Positions 9,215-18,874 of a stretch of 64,000 nt of DNA are shown here, one piece after another. The notes under the pieces were generated by a model. It saw only the letters and a program-made list of their open reading frames with translations, searched no databases and had not been told where the DNA came from. Positions within the stretch are counted from its first letter, which is position 1. Every line of letters begins with the position of its first letter. The DNA lies in the NCBI RefSeq assembly GCF_002377905.1, contig NZ_DFQS01000019.1, positions 70,237 through 134,236 on the forward strand, in the 5' to 3' direction. The position numbers and the translations under genes are program-made. The DNA is from Psychrobacter sp. UBA3483. GTDB taxonomy: Bacteria > Pseudomonadota > Gammaproteobacteria > Pseudomonadales > Moraxellaceae.

Positions 9215-9535
9215 TTATTTGTTATCAATCGCATCAAGCCCCAAACGTATCCACTTTCTGGCGAGCTCATCATGGTCGCTGAGCATACTCCACAGCGCAT
9301 CTTCACTAAAGATTGAGTGCGCTTTACCTGAGTGCTCAATGGGCAGATCCGCTTCACGATCTGTCATCCATTGCGGATTAAGATAATACTCTTTCAACTC
9401 ATTTTGCAAGGCTTCAGCGCGCACAAACTGCTGCTGCGCCTCAAGCTGCTGACGATGCAGCTCACACCATTCTTCATATTTTTGTTGTAGTTCTTGCGGA
9501 TCGTATTTATCAAAATTGTCTTTAGTCATTGTCAT
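9215..9535 (-). CDS. DUF4298-like small protein
   Basis: A 106-residue protein with a charged, Gln/Glu-rich N-terminal helix followed by KEYYLNPQWMTDREADLP and IFSEDALWSMLSDHDEL. From memory this resembles the DUF4298 pattern (YY..W..D.EAD ... LSEDA...LL). Function is unknown. It is transcribed away from smc, whose start is 133 bases from its own, so the two share a divergent promoter region. The family call is by eye and not verified. Confidence 0.7.
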   Translation of the reverse strand: MTMTKDNFDKYDPQELQQKYEEWCELHRQQLEAQQQFVRAEALQNELKEYYLNPQWMTDREADLPIEHSGKAHSIFSEDALWSMLSDHDELARKWIRLGLDAIDNK

Positions 9536-9668
9536 CGCCTTAATTTTTATTTTTTAGATGAATTATGTAGATTCTCAGCCCTATTATAGCATCCTTCACA
9601 AACCCTAAAAACTCGTCACAATTTGCGGTAGAATAGCCGCCTGTTTTTGCTAAGTTTATCGATATTTC

Positions 9669-12600
9669 ATGCGCCTAAAATCTCTCAAGCTGGCAGGCTT
9701 TAAATCCTTTGCCAATCCAACCACTTTTACCTTCCGTCATGGTATCACCGCCATTGTCGGGCCAAACGGCTGCGGTAAATCCAACGTCATTGATGCCATT
9801 CGCTGGGTATTGGGCGAAACTTCCGCCAAGCAATTACGCGGCGGGGCGATGAGTGATGTCATCTTTGCTGGCACCCAAGATAAAGCAGCCAAAAGTGTCG
9901 CCAGCGTTGAGCTGACTTTTGAGCATACGCAAGATGAGCAGACGGGGATTCGCCATGAGTTTAATCTCTATCACGAGCTGTCCGTCCGCCGACAGGTAAA
10001 TTTGGATGGGCGCTCAGACTATTTTATCAATGGCACGCGCTGTCGTCGCCGTGATGTGGTCGATGTGTTCTTGGGCACAGGGCTTGGCGCGCGTAGTTAT
10101 GCGGTCATCGAGCAGGGGATGATTGGGCGTATTGTTGAGTCTAGCCCGTTGCAGCTACGCGAATTTATCGAAGAAGCGGCTGGCGTTTCTCGCTATCAAG
10201 CGCGCCGTGAAGAAACGCAAAAAAAGTTAGAGAAAACGCAGGACAATTTAGCACGTCTGCGCGATATGCAAAGCGAGCTGGTCAGCCAACAAAAGCGCCT
10301 GTCTAAACAAGCGGCCAGTGCTGAGCGTTATGAAGAGCTGGCATTAACGCTTGCTGATATCAAGCAACAGCTTGCTATTCAACAGCTTTATCAAGCAAAG
10401 CATAGTCAGCAGCAGCAAAAAATCGCTCATGAGCGCAGTGCTAATGAAGTTGCCGTTTTACAAGCCAGTTATGACGCGCTAAAAGCCAAACAAGATAAGC
10501 TTGCGGCGCATATTAATCAAGAACAGTGGCTAAAAGACGATGCGCAAAGCAGCCATTATCAGCAGCAGCTAAGCTATCAACAAGCGGAGCATGAGTTTAG
10601 TGACGCAAAATCACAGTTAAACGCTATCGCCCAGCAACTTACCAGTTTAGAGCAGCAGCGTCAGCAAGCGGTGAGCGAGATTGAGCGCTTAAAAACCGAG
10701 CAAGCCGAGCAGCAAAATGTACTAGAAGAGTTGCGCCCACAGCTAATTGAGCTAACCAATAAACGCGAAATGCATAAACGCAACGAGCAGCCCTTACAGC
10801 GCGCCTATCATGACGCGCAAAATCAGCTATCCCGCCTGCAAGATAATGCTCGTACGCTTGAGCAGCAGCAAGCCATTAATAATCAAGCGCAAAAACGCCA
10901 GCAGCAAAACCATGAGAAATGGCAGCGCCGCCAACAAAGTTGGCAAAATCTCTGGCAGCAGCTACAACGGTCGCTAGCACCTATTGATATTGTTGATGGA
11001 CGTGAGAAAGGTAATTCGAGCAATTTACAGCAGACGTTAAATGCACAAGTGACTGAGCTCAATAAACAGCTGCAACAGATTGGGCGCCAACAAGACAGTA
11101 TCGATGAGCGTCTGTCTGAGCTACAACCGCAAGCGCATGAGTTGCAGCGGAGCTTAAACAAGCAGCAGCGCGAGTTAGGCGAGGATGAAAAACGTCATGC
11201 GGTACTGGCAGGCGAGTACGATACCCTGCATCAAATATTGCATCCGAAACCGACAGCAAAACCCCAACAGCTTGCTAACGTAAAAACTGCTTTAGAAAGT
11301 GATATAGCCAAGGATTATAACGAATTGGCCATTACCACATTACGTGAGCAGATTGAGCTAAGTGCCAAAGGCCAACAGCACGCCGAGCTACTCGATAGCG
11401 TGTTAGCGTTGTGGCTCGATAGTCATGTGTTGGTTGCTAGCCAAGTGAGTAATGAGAAAGTTAATGACGACTCTCAAAAATCTAATAGCTTATGGCAAGC
11501 GCTTGAGCAGGAGTTAACAGCTGTATTTACTTATCAAGCTGCGCAAAACGGGGACGACAATTCAAAGAATAAATCGCGGATAGAAAATGGTCATAGTCTA
11601 TGGCTATCTGCCAAGCAAAATGATGTAAAGACAAAGCCAATTGTTAGTGAGTTGCCAAGCACTTTGACTGATAAAGTATGGCCTTTATCACAGCTTATTA
11701 TTGCCCCTAACTTAGCACTTTGGCAGCACTGTTATTTATATATCGCGCAACCTGAAATTAATACTCAGCAAAGGTTAGAAGATTTGACTGAGACTTTAAA
11801 AGTGTTGCCATCATCAGCTATTTTACTGACAGTTGATGGCTGGATTATCAGTCGTCAGGGTACGATTAATTTGAGCAAATTTGTTGGCGCGCAAAACGGT
11901 CAAAGTGAGAGCAATAATCAGTTTTTAAGCCAGCGTTTGCAGCAACGCAGCCGTTTACAAGCGTTAGAAGATTTGCTGGATGAGTGTGAAACTAAAATAC
12001 AAGCCCAGCAAAAGGCGATTGCTAATAATCAACGCAACTATGATGCCCTAACGGTCAGCTTAGAGGAAACGCGAGCGCAAGCTGAGCAATTAACCCGCGA
12101 TAAGCATCAATACCAGCAAGAGCTTACCACTAAGCGCGCCAATGCAGAACGCCTACAAGCGGACAGCCAACGCCTCAATGCTGATAAAGTTGCCCTTGAG
12201 CAGGAACAACAAGAATTAGAGCAAGAACAGCAGACCCTAACTCATGAGCAGCAGCATATCCAAAGTGAGATAGCAGCGCTAACGCCGCAAATAGCCGATG
12301 CGCGTTTATTAAGTCAGCAATTACAGTACGAGCGCAGTGAGCTAAATCGCGCGCGGCAGGTAGATGATGACGCCTGGCAAGCAATGCAGCTGCGTATTCA
12401 GCAGAGCGAGATGCGCTTAGAGCATAGTGCGAGTAGTCTTGCACGGGCAACCGAGCAATATGATAAATCGCTGCAAAGCGAGCAGAGTCTAAAAACGCGT
12501 CATGAGCAGCAGCAAGCTAAACTGCCAGCCTTGCAAGCAGCATTGCAGAGCGCACAGAAAGCGCGCGATGAGCAGCAGGCCGTATTAACCACACGCGAAA

Positions 12601-13598
12601 CGGCATTAGCAGCGCTTAAAGAGGAATATAATCAGCAGCAGACCGAATTAGATACGCTACAAAATACTTTGCAAATTCAGCAAGGCGAGCTTGCCAATCT
12701 TGCGACAGAATTGGCACTCAGCGAAGCGCGTTTGGATGATGCCAGTAATCATACGCAAGAAGCGCTAGATGCTTATGATAAAGCCAGCCATAAATATCAA
12801 GCGCAATCAAAGATGTCGCAGCATCAGCATAAGCAACAAGTGATGAGCGTATCAAACTTATTGGCAGATTTTATCGCTCATGATCGACGTGTGCGTCCAG
12901 ATAAAATCGCTGAACTGGAGTCCGAACGTACGAAACTTGAGCAGCAACTAAGCAAAATAGGCGCGGTCAATCTTGCCGCTGTAGCAGAGTTGGCAGAAGT
13001 TAATGAGCGCTTAGAGCCACTTGCGCAGCAAACAGCCGATATTGCCGCTAGTATGCAAACGCTGACGGAAGCGATTGCTTCGATTGATGAGACGACCAAG
13101 ACGCTATTTATGCAGACGCTTGATGCGGTCAATAATGAGCTTGCCAATTTATTTGCTAAAGTCTTTGGCGGCGGGCAAGCAAGCTTAACCCTCAATACGG
13201 ACGATATGCCTGCCAATGCGCCAAAGTCAGAGCAGTGGCGGGCCGGGCTAACGTTGATGGCACAGCCAAAGGGCAAACGCAATAGTCGCCTTGCGGTACT
13301 GTCAGGTGGCGAAAAAACATTGACCGCGCTAAGTTTAATTTTTGCCATATTTAAGCAGCATCCAGCGCCGTTTTGTGTGCTTGATGAAGTCGACGCGCCG
13401 CTTGATGACGCTAACGTCGCCCGTTTTACCAGCTTGATAAATGAGTTGGCAGATGATTTGCAGTTTATTTTTATCAGTCATAATAAGCTGACGATGCAGA
13501 TTGCTGATGAGTTAAAAGGCGTCACCATGCCAAGCGCGGGGATCTCTACCTTGGTAAGTGTGTCGCTAGATGAAGCGGCAAGCTACCTTTCTGATTAA
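9669..13598 (+). CDS. smc: Chromosome segregation protein SMC
   Basis: Structural maintenance of chromosomes ATPase that loops DNA with ScpA/ScpB. The N-terminal head has MRLKSLKLAGFKSFANPTTF and Walker A GPNGCGKSN. Two very long Gln/Glu-rich coiled coils flank a central hinge region (about residues 530-760). The C-terminal head has the LSGGEKT signature and Walker B FCVLDEVDAPLDD. At 1309 residues it is longer than the usual 1150-1200. The excess lies in the hinge region, which is Asn/Ser/Lys-rich in places and poorly conserved by eye. zipA and ligA follow, a known gammaproteobacterial order. Confidence 0.96.
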   Translation: MRLKSLKLAGFKSFANPTTFTFRHGITAIVGPNGCGKSNVIDAIRWVLGETSAKQLRGGAMSDVIFAGTQDKAAKSVASVELTFEHTQDEQTGIRHEFNLYHELSVRRQVNLDGRSDYFINGTRCRRRDVVDVFLGTGLGARSYAVIEQGMIGRIVESSPLQLREFIEEAAGVSRYQARREETQKKLEKTQDNLARLRDMQSELVSQQKRLSKQAASAERYEELALTLADIKQQLAIQQLYQAKHSQQQQKIAHERSANEVAVLQASYDALKAKQDKLAAHINQEQWLKDDAQSSHYQQQLSYQQAEHEFSDAKSQLNAIAQQLTSLEQQRQQAVSEIERLKTEQAEQQNVLEELRPQLIELTNKREMHKRNEQPLQRAYHDAQNQLSRLQDNARTLEQQQAINNQAQKRQQQNHEKWQRRQQSWQNLWQQLQRSLAPIDIVDGREKGNSSNLQQTLNAQVTELNKQLQQIGRQQDSIDERLSELQPQAHELQRSLNKQQRELGEDEKRHAVLAGEYDTLHQILHPKPTAKPQQLANVKTALESDIAKDYNELAITTLREQIELSAKGQQHAELLDSVLALWLDSHVLVASQVSNEKVNDDSQKSNSLWQALEQELTAVFTYQAAQNGDDNSKNKSRIENGHSLWLSAKQNDVKTKPIVSELPSTLTDKVWPLSQLIIAPNLALWQHCYLYIAQPEINTQQRLEDLTETLKVLPSSAILLTVDGWIISRQGTINLSKFVGAQNGQSESNNQFLSQRLQQRSRLQALEDLLDECETKIQAQQKAIANNQRNYDALTVSLEETRAQAEQLTRDKHQYQQELTTKRANAERLQADSQRLNADKVALEQEQQELEQEQQTLTHEQQHIQSEIAALTPQIADARLLSQQLQYERSELNRARQVDDDAWQAMQLRIQQSEMRLEHSASSLARATEQYDKSLQSEQSLKTRHEQQQAKLPALQAALQSAQKARDEQQAVLTTRETALAALKEEYNQQQTELDTLQNTLQIQQGELANLATELALSEARLDDASNHTQEALDAYDKASHKYQAQSKMSQHQHKQQVMSVSNLLADFIAHDRRVRPDKIAELESERTKLEQQLSKIGAVNLAAVAELAEVNERLEPLAQQTADIAASMQTLTEAIASIDETTKTLFMQTLDAVNNELANLFAKVFGGGQASLTLNTDDMPANAPKSEQWRAGLTLMAQPKGKRNSRLAVLSGGEKTLTALSLIFAIFKQHPAPFCVLDEVDAPLDDANVARFTSLINELADDLQFIFISHNKLTMQIADELKGVTMPSAGISTLVSVSLDEAASYLSD

Positions 13599-13824
13599 GA
13601 GTAGCCTAGTAGCAAAATAATTAATAACGACAAGTGATGGTCAGTGGTATAGTTAGGATTAGCATTTAAAGTCAGGCGAGTAGTCGGAAAATTAGTCAGC
13701 GAAGGCTTCAGAGCCAATGATAAACGCTGACTATATGGTGACGATATGCATTAGCCATGCTAGACTATTGCCATTTCTTCGCACTTGTACTCTCCCTTTT
13801 GTCATATATTAGGATGTATTTCTC

Positions 13825-14847
13825 ATGACCGCTATCCAGTTTATCTTGATCGCCATTGCCGCATTTATCGTGCTTGCAGGGCTATTTATGGTCATTCGCA
13901 GCTTTAAACGGCGCAAAACTGCTGAGGCTGCCGCGGTCAATTATGATAAAAACGGTATACCCATTATTCCGCGTCATGAGCGCAATATCGTCGAGCAGCC
14001 AGACTTGGACGATACGGTGGCAGGCGAAACCAGTATCGCCCCTGATCGTAGTTATCTCAATGCCGTGGTCGAAGAAGAGCCATTGCCCCAATCTCATAGC
14101 AATGTCGATACCCAACTAACTGCTGCCCGCCACGATATTAATGACATTAATAATGATAGCGGCATGATAGATGACGCCGACTATGCACGCTGGCAAGAAG
14201 AGCAGCAGCGAGAAGACAACAGCGAGTTTACCGAAGCGGCTGAGCAGATGCATATCGAGCAAGAGCCGGACGCATTTTCAAGTCTTATGTCAGCGACGGA
14301 CAGTTTGATGCCAGTCATTGATACCGCTGATGAGCCAAGCTTTGATAATAATAGCCCAATCCTCGATCAGCATCTCTCAGAGCCAGTTGATGAGGCGCAA
14401 AACGGTCCGTTAATCAATGCCAAAGACAATATCAATATCACTATCTTGCCGCATCAGTATCGCGACCGCCCAGCAGCGGTGATTCGTGGGCGTGATTTGC
14501 TAGCGTTGGTGGATAAATATGGTTTGCGTTACGGCGCGATGAATATGTTCCATCGCTATGAGCAAAAAGACGGCACCGGCATGCTGTGGTTTAGTATGAT
14601 GGGCATTACTGATAGTGGTATCGCACCTTTTGACCCGCATAGCGTGGCAACCAATACTTACAATGGCGTGGTGCTATTTTTATCGTTGCCGCATCCGCAA
14701 GCGCTACGCAGCTTTGATAGTATGATGAGTATTGCCTATATGATGGCAAGCGATTTGGACGCCGTGATGCTCGATGAAGAAAACGACCCCATTACCCCAG
14801 AATATAAACAGCAATTGCGTAACCAAGTTCGCGATTATGAAGGGTAA
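13825..14847 (+). CDS. zipA: Cell division protein ZipA
   Basis: Inner-membrane FtsZ anchor of 340 residues. The N-terminal transmembrane helix (about residues 4-26) is followed by a basic RRSFKRRK-type patch, a long acidic linker (about 40-200) and the C-terminal ZipA FtsZ-binding domain (about 205-335) with VIRGRDLLALVDKYGLRYG and MFHRYEQKDGTGMLWFSM. An ATTAGGA ribosome-binding site is present upstream of the ATG. Placement between smc and ligA supports the call. Confidence 0.93.
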   Translation: MTAIQFILIAIAAFIVLAGLFMVIRSFKRRKTAEAAAVNYDKNGIPIIPRHERNIVEQPDLDDTVAGETSIAPDRSYLNAVVEEEPLPQSHSNVDTQLTAARHDINDINNDSGMIDDADYARWQEEQQREDNSEFTEAAEQMHIEQEPDAFSSLMSATDSLMPVIDTADEPSFDNNSPILDQHLSEPVDEAQNGPLINAKDNINITILPHQYRDRPAAVIRGRDLLALVDKYGLRYGAMNMFHRYEQKDGTGMLWFSMMGITDSGIAPFDPHSVATNTYNGVVLFLSLPHPQALRSFDSMMSIAYMMASDLDAVMLDEENDPITPEYKQQLRNQVRDYEG

Positions 14848-14890
14848 AATCTGAATAGATAAACAGTTAAAATTATTCCTAAAGCATTTT

Positions 14891-14926
14891 AAAAGGCAAA
14901 TAGCGCTTAACGTTATTTGCCTTTTT
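14891..14926 (+). terminator. Intrinsic terminator after zipA
   Basis: AAAAGGCAAATAGCG and CGTTATTTGCC form a stem of about 15 bp (one G-T pair) with a CTTAA loop, followed by a T-run. It separates zipA from ligA transcription. Confidence 0.85.
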
Positions 14927-15080
14927 TAATTTTTAAGCTTTGATTGCAGAGCATTGCATTCGCCCGATTTTTTATAAACTTAGTTTTTAACAGAATGGGT
15001 TTTCTACAAAATCATATCCGACTAACCTGCAAACTTGTTATCATATCGGCATCTTGAATTGCAAAAAAAAGACGCCGACT

Positions 15081-17156
15081 ATGACTGATCCTATTGTACC
15101 CACTGCTTCTAAGAATACTGCTGATACCCAATCTGCAGACAATGCTGCTGCCATCATTGCTCAAATGCGCACGTTCATTGATACTTTAAAAACGCATAAT
15201 TATGCTTATTATGTGCTCGATAATCCGATTTTAGAAGACAGCGAATACGATCAGCTGCGGCGCTCTTTATTGGAACTTGAAGAAGCGTATCCTGATTTAA
15301 GACAGCCGGACAGTCCAATCAATCAAGTTGGCGACACGCCGCTGTCCGCCTTTACCCAAGTCAGACACGACGTACCCATGCTATCGCTTGGCAATGTCTT
15401 TGATTATGACGAGCTGCATGGCTTTATGCGCCGCGTCAATGATCGCCTCAATGATGCGCAGAAAAATCCTGAATACGAGATGGAGCTAAAGCTTGATGGC
15501 TTGGCGGTTTCACTCAAATACGAGTATGGAAAGTTTGTGCAAGCAGTGACACGCGGTGACGGGCAAACGGGCGAGGATATCACCCAAAATGCCAAAACCA
15601 TTCGCAATCTGCCGCTTTGGCTTACTGCTGCAAGCGAGATTCCATTGTTAGAAGTACGCGGTGAAGTGCTGATGCCAAAAGCTGGTTTTGAGCGTCTCAA
15701 TCGCTTAGCGGAAGAAAAGGGCGATAAAACCTTTGCCAATCCCCGTAATGCCGCTGCTGGTAGCTTACGTCAGCTTGACCCTGCTATTGCTGCTAGTCGT
15801 CCGCTGGCTTTTTATTGTTATTCAGTCAATCAAGGTCTACCTGAGAGCATCGATACTCAATCAGCCGCCTTGGCTTGGCTTGGTTACATAGGTTTTAGCG
15901 TCAGCGCGGTGAGAGTGGTGCAGAACCCTCGAGAAGCACAGGCCTATTATGAGTCGATGATTGCAACCCGTAGTCAGCTGCCGTTTGAAATTGATGGCAT
16001 GGTCATCAAGGTTAATAACTTAGCATTGCAGCAGCAACTTGGTTTTTTATCGCGTGAGCCGCGCTGGGCAACCGCCTATAAATTCCCTGCCGAAACGGTG
16101 ATGACGCGTCTAAATGATATCGAATGGCAAGTCGGACGCACCGGACAAATCACCCCAGTCGGCAAGCTCGAACCTGTCAAAGTCGGCGGCGTCACCGTTA
16201 GCAATGTCACCTTGCATAACTTTGGTGAAATTCAGCGCTTGGATGTGCGCGCAGGCGATATGGTCAGCGTGCACCGTGCAGGCGATGTCATCCCTAAAGT
16301 CACCCGCGTTTGGGTTGATCAACGTCCAGCAGATTCAGAGCCCGTTACATTGCCAGCGACCTGTCCTGTCTGCGACTCGCCTGTAGTGCTACCAGAAGAT
16401 GAGGCCTTGGCGCGCTGTACCGGTGGTTTGTTTTGTCCCGCCCAGCAGACTGAAGCCCTCATTCATTTTGTCTCGCGTCGGGCGATGGATATCGATGGCT
16501 TAGGCGCAAGTTGGCTGATTAGCTTTTTTGAGCATGGCTTGGTCAAGACCGTCGCCGATATCTATCAGTTACATAAACATACGGACGAGCTGATTAATTT
16601 TGAAAAATTGGGCGAAAAATCGGTGCAAAACATCGTTAACGCTATCGAAGCCAGTAAACAGACGACGCTGGCACGCTTTATTTATGCGCTGGGTATTCGC
16701 GGTGTCGGTGAGACGACGGCGCAGAATTTGGCGCAGCAATTTGGCGACCTTGATCGCCTGATGGCAGCAGATATCGACAAGCTCCTACAAACGCCTGACG
16801 TCGGCGCGATCACCGCTGAGCTTATCCATGAATTCTTCCGTGCACCGCACAATATCGAAGTCATCACCGCATTACGCGAAGCAGGCGTGCATTGGGATAA
16901 GGTTGAACAGATAGTGTCAGAGGGATTGCCGCTTGATGGTCAAACGTGGGTCATTACGGGCGCGCTCGATAGTATGGCGCGCGATGAAGCCAAAGCCAAA
17001 CTGCAAGCGCTCGGTGCCAAAGTTTCCGGTAGCATCTCGACAAAAACCACCGCGCTATTGGCAGGTGATAAAGCTGGCTCCAAACTGACCAAAGCAGAAA
17101 AATTGGGTGTGAAAGTGGTGGGTGAGGAAGAGTTTTTGGCGATGGTTGGAGAGTAG
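15081..17156 (+). CDS. ligA: NAD-dependent DNA ligase LigA
   Basis: Seals nicks during replication and repair using NAD+. In order: N-terminal Ia domain with YYVLDNP and SEYDQL, adenylation domain with the AMP-acceptor Lys in ELKLDGLAVSL, OB fold, a four-Cys zinc finger (CPVC ... C ... C), helix-hairpin-helix repeats including GIRGVGETTAQNLA, and a C-terminal BRCT domain from about residue 615. The frame is open to a TTG at 15054. I prefer ATG 15081 (MTDPIVPTAS), giving 691 residues, although the ribosome-binding site is weak for both. Confidence 0.96.
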   Translation: MTDPIVPTASKNTADTQSADNAAAIIAQMRTFIDTLKTHNYAYYVLDNPILEDSEYDQLRRSLLELEEAYPDLRQPDSPINQVGDTPLSAFTQVRHDVPMLSLGNVFDYDELHGFMRRVNDRLNDAQKNPEYEMELKLDGLAVSLKYEYGKFVQAVTRGDGQTGEDITQNAKTIRNLPLWLTAASEIPLLEVRGEVLMPKAGFERLNRLAEEKGDKTFANPRNAAAGSLRQLDPAIAASRPLAFYCYSVNQGLPESIDTQSAALAWLGYIGFSVSAVRVVQNPREAQAYYESMIATRSQLPFEIDGMVIKVNNLALQQQLGFLSREPRWATAYKFPAETVMTRLNDIEWQVGRTGQITPVGKLEPVKVGGVTVSNVTLHNFGEIQRLDVRAGDMVSVHRAGDVIPKVTRVWVDQRPADSEPVTLPATCPVCDSPVVLPEDEALARCTGGLFCPAQQTEALIHFVSRRAMDIDGLGASWLISFFEHGLVKTVADIYQLHKHTDELINFEKLGEKSVQNIVNAIEASKQTTLARFIYALGIRGVGETTAQNLAQQFGDLDRLMAADIDKLLQTPDVGAITAELIHEFFRAPHNIEVITALREAGVHWDKVEQIVSEGLPLDGQTWVITGALDSMARDEAKAKLQALGAKVSGSISTKTTALLAGDKAGSKLTKAEKLGVKVVGEEEFLAMVGE

Positions 17157-17180
17157 GAGAGAACTGTTAAAACAGAGACA

Positions 17181-17205
17181 GTAGGGTAAGCCTAGCGCAC
17201 CCTAC
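17181..17205. repeat. Inverted repeat between convergent genes
   Basis: GTAGGGT (17181-17187) and ACCCTAC (17199-17205) pair, with GC/GC pairing inside the loop. It lies between the convergent ligA and lipoprotein stops. No T-run follows, so it may be an atypical terminator or a small intergenic repeat. Confidence 0.45.
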
Positions 17206-17216
17206 AAATTAAACTA

Positions 17217-17750
17217 CTACTCCGCCATTTTTCCATGCGCCTTAACCTCACCCTTCTTCCTATCTGGCTGAATCACGATAGGTAATACCAATCCTTTCGC
17301 AAAGTCATCTGACAGCACATAATTATAGCGACTGGCAGCGACATCGGAAGTGGTATGAATAATAAGTTTTATCTCTTTATCATCGGTCAGCTCATGCGAA
17401 GTATAGGTTTCGCTAAGCTGATCGAGTACTTTTGAGAGGGCTTCATTGCTTGCCATACTTACGGTCAGATTGTGCTGAGCCGTGGCATTATCCACACCGA
17501 AATACTCCGCATAATCGCGCACATTTTGGCTATCAAGCGCAAACGGATATTCATAATTGGCAGGGTCAACAGCTTTTTCGCCGCTTGCGACCAGTGACCA
17601 GTCGATAGTATGCACGTCTGCCGCGTCAGATGTTTGCGTAGCAGAAGATTTAGCAGTGCTATCAGCATTGTTGGCGCTATTATCACAGCCTATTAGTGTC
17701 GCCAAGCCTAAACTAGTCATTATCATTATACTTATGAGGCGCTTAACCAT
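17217..17750 (-). CDS. Putative lipoprotein of unknown function
   Basis: A 177-residue protein with a lipoprotein signal (MVKRLISIMIMTSLGLATLIGC) whose lipobox LIGC puts the lipidated Cys at residue 22. A low-complexity Asn/Ser/Ala/Thr linker follows, then a mixed alpha/beta domain (about residues 48-177) that I do not recognise. Asp follows the Cys, which in enterobacteria would signal inner-membrane retention. It is convergent with ligA. The next gene upstream is a second lipoprotein with its own terminator, so it is likely monocistronic. Confidence 0.75.
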   Translation of the reverse strand: MVKRLISIMIMTSLGLATLIGCDNSANNADSTAKSSATQTSDAADVHTIDWSLVASGEKAVDPANYEYPFALDSQNVRDYAEYFGVDNATAQHNLTVSMASNEALSKVLDQLSETYTSHELTDDKEIKLIIHTTSDVAASRYNYVLSDDFAKGLVLPIVIQPDRKKGEVKAHGKMAE

Positions 17751-17875
17751 CGAAGTATCCTTTTATTATTGATTATCATGCAATTGTTATCAGCGCTATT
17801 TTGCCAGTTTTCGCGTTGCTTCTCTAGCATAATAGAATAAAGCATTGGCGAGTACAGTTTTAAATTTGCGACCAT

Positions 17876-17904
17876 AAAAAAACAGCCATCATTCGATGAC
17901 TGTT
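17876..17904 (-). terminator. Intrinsic terminator for the 17969-18382 gene
   Basis: On the minus strand, AAACAGTCATC and GATGGCTGTTT pair with one mismatch around a GAAT loop, followed by a T-run. It lies 65 bases past the stop codon of the MliC-like gene. Confidence 0.75.
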
Positions 17905-17968
17905 TATATGATGCTAAGTTTAACAATGATAGGTTTATCATTATTAATGAACAATTAAACCAAAATCA

Positions 17969-18382
17969 TTATCTGCCTATTTGACAGTTTACTTGGTATT
18001 CTTTACCGTTTGCCCATTTCATTGCAAGGATACCTTTATCGCCTTTCATATGCCACGCATAGACCACTTCTGGGTTTGACTCATTGACATAGCTTGCCGT
18101 ATCACCTTGGACGCCACCATTTAAAATGATAGGTTGGTCTGCCCAGTTTACTTTAGGTAAAGTCGCATTTAGCATGACTTGTTTTTTATTGATTGATTGT
18201 TTTGCTAAGATTTTGCTGTCATCGGTACAAGTATAAGGGGCGGGCGCCATACGGTCATAGGCGACATCAGTCACGCTTTCTGACGCGGGGGTCTTGTTTG
18301 GTGTAGTAGGTGCGGTGGTCGCACAGGCACTAAGTAACGCTAGAGCAGGTAAGGCAACAGCAACTTTGGTTAGGGTATTCAT
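17969..18382 (-). CDS. Small lipoprotein, MliC-like (lysozyme inhibitor family?)
   Basis: Lipoprotein of 137 residues with signal MNTLTKVAVALPALALLSAC (lipobox LSAC). The mature part has YTCTDDSKILAK early, ASYVNESNPEVVYAW and KGDKGILAMKWANGKEYQVNC late. A leading YTC, a Gly/Ser-Tyr stretch, a KGD segment and a final Cys recall MliC-type membrane-bound inhibitors of C-type lysozyme, but the resemblance is by eye and the SGxxY motif is not intact. ATG 18382 is chosen because GGAG lies 6 bases upstream; the longer frame would start with TTG. Confidence 0.7.
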   Translation of the reverse strand: MNTLTKVAVALPALALLSACATTAPTTPNKTPASESVTDVAYDRMAPAPYTCTDDSKILAKQSINKKQVMLNATLPKVNWADQPIILNGGVQGDTASYVNESNPEVVYAWHMKGDKGILAMKWANGKEYQVNCQIGR

Positions 18383-18777
18383 GGCATTCTCCAAAAATGT
18401 AAAATTAGCAGGTATTTTTTGACTATGCTTTTTCTAATCATGCGCTTTTTAACGGCGCCTTATGCATATAGCGCCTATGTTAACGAAAAGACTTTCTAGA
18501 GAATGTTAGAAATTGTTTGTTACATGTTCGTTAAGTTACTTAAACACTGATTAATGTAACGCTGTCCTTAATAGCCTTTGTAAAATAACTATAGTGAGTG
18601 AAAAGTAATGTTAATACATCACACACTGCTGATATCAATTTTTCTTGCTTGCTGTGGCTGCGCAGACAGAGGTTACAAAAAATTGATATCAGTAATACCG
18701 TCGCGTTTTTAGGATATTTTGACTATAAGCTCAAACAGTTATTTAGAAAAGCCAATGTATTCAATGGCCAAGACATA
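18383..18777. other. Intergenic region between small lipoprotein and ygiQ
   Basis: No convincing gene is present in this stretch. It holds the AT-rich upstream region of the small lipoprotein gene (minus strand) and hairpin repeat copy C (18629-18692). A 94-codon open frame at 18598-18882 runs through the hairpin and the ygiQ terminator and is not believable. Confidence 0.6.
18629..18692. repeat. Long-stem hairpin repeat, copy C
   Basis: Arms CTGATATCAATTTTT (18629-18643) and AAAAATTGATATCAG (18678-18692) are a perfect 15-bp inverted repeat. The 34-nt loop starts CTTGCTTGCTGT and contains GACAGAGG, matching copy B in the same orientation and copy A inverted. The arm sequence is unique to this copy. 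Confidence 0.82.
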
Positions 18778-18779
18778 AA

Positions 18780-18815
18780 AAAGCGCCTATCGACGGCTGA
18801 GCCGATAGGCGCTTT
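18780..18815 (-). terminator. Intrinsic terminator for ygiQ
   Basis: Arms AAAGCGCCTATCG and CGATAGGCGCTTT pair over 13 bp. Read on the minus strand the hairpin ends in a T-run, 60 bases beyond the ygiQ stop. Confidence 0.88.
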
Positions 18816-18874
18816 AATTGGGGCATGGTTAAGACAAAAAAACGTTAACAGCTGCTTAATTACTTCGTATGAAA

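Noticed and set aside
9087..9386. 99-codon plus-strand frame after the AT-rich gene
   Set aside because: It overlaps the end of that gene and is antisense to the DUF4298-like gene, which has the better family match.
12878..13348. 156-codon antisense frame within smc
   Set aside because: A shadow of a strongly coding SMC C-terminal head; Cys/Ser-rich composition typical of antisense artefacts.
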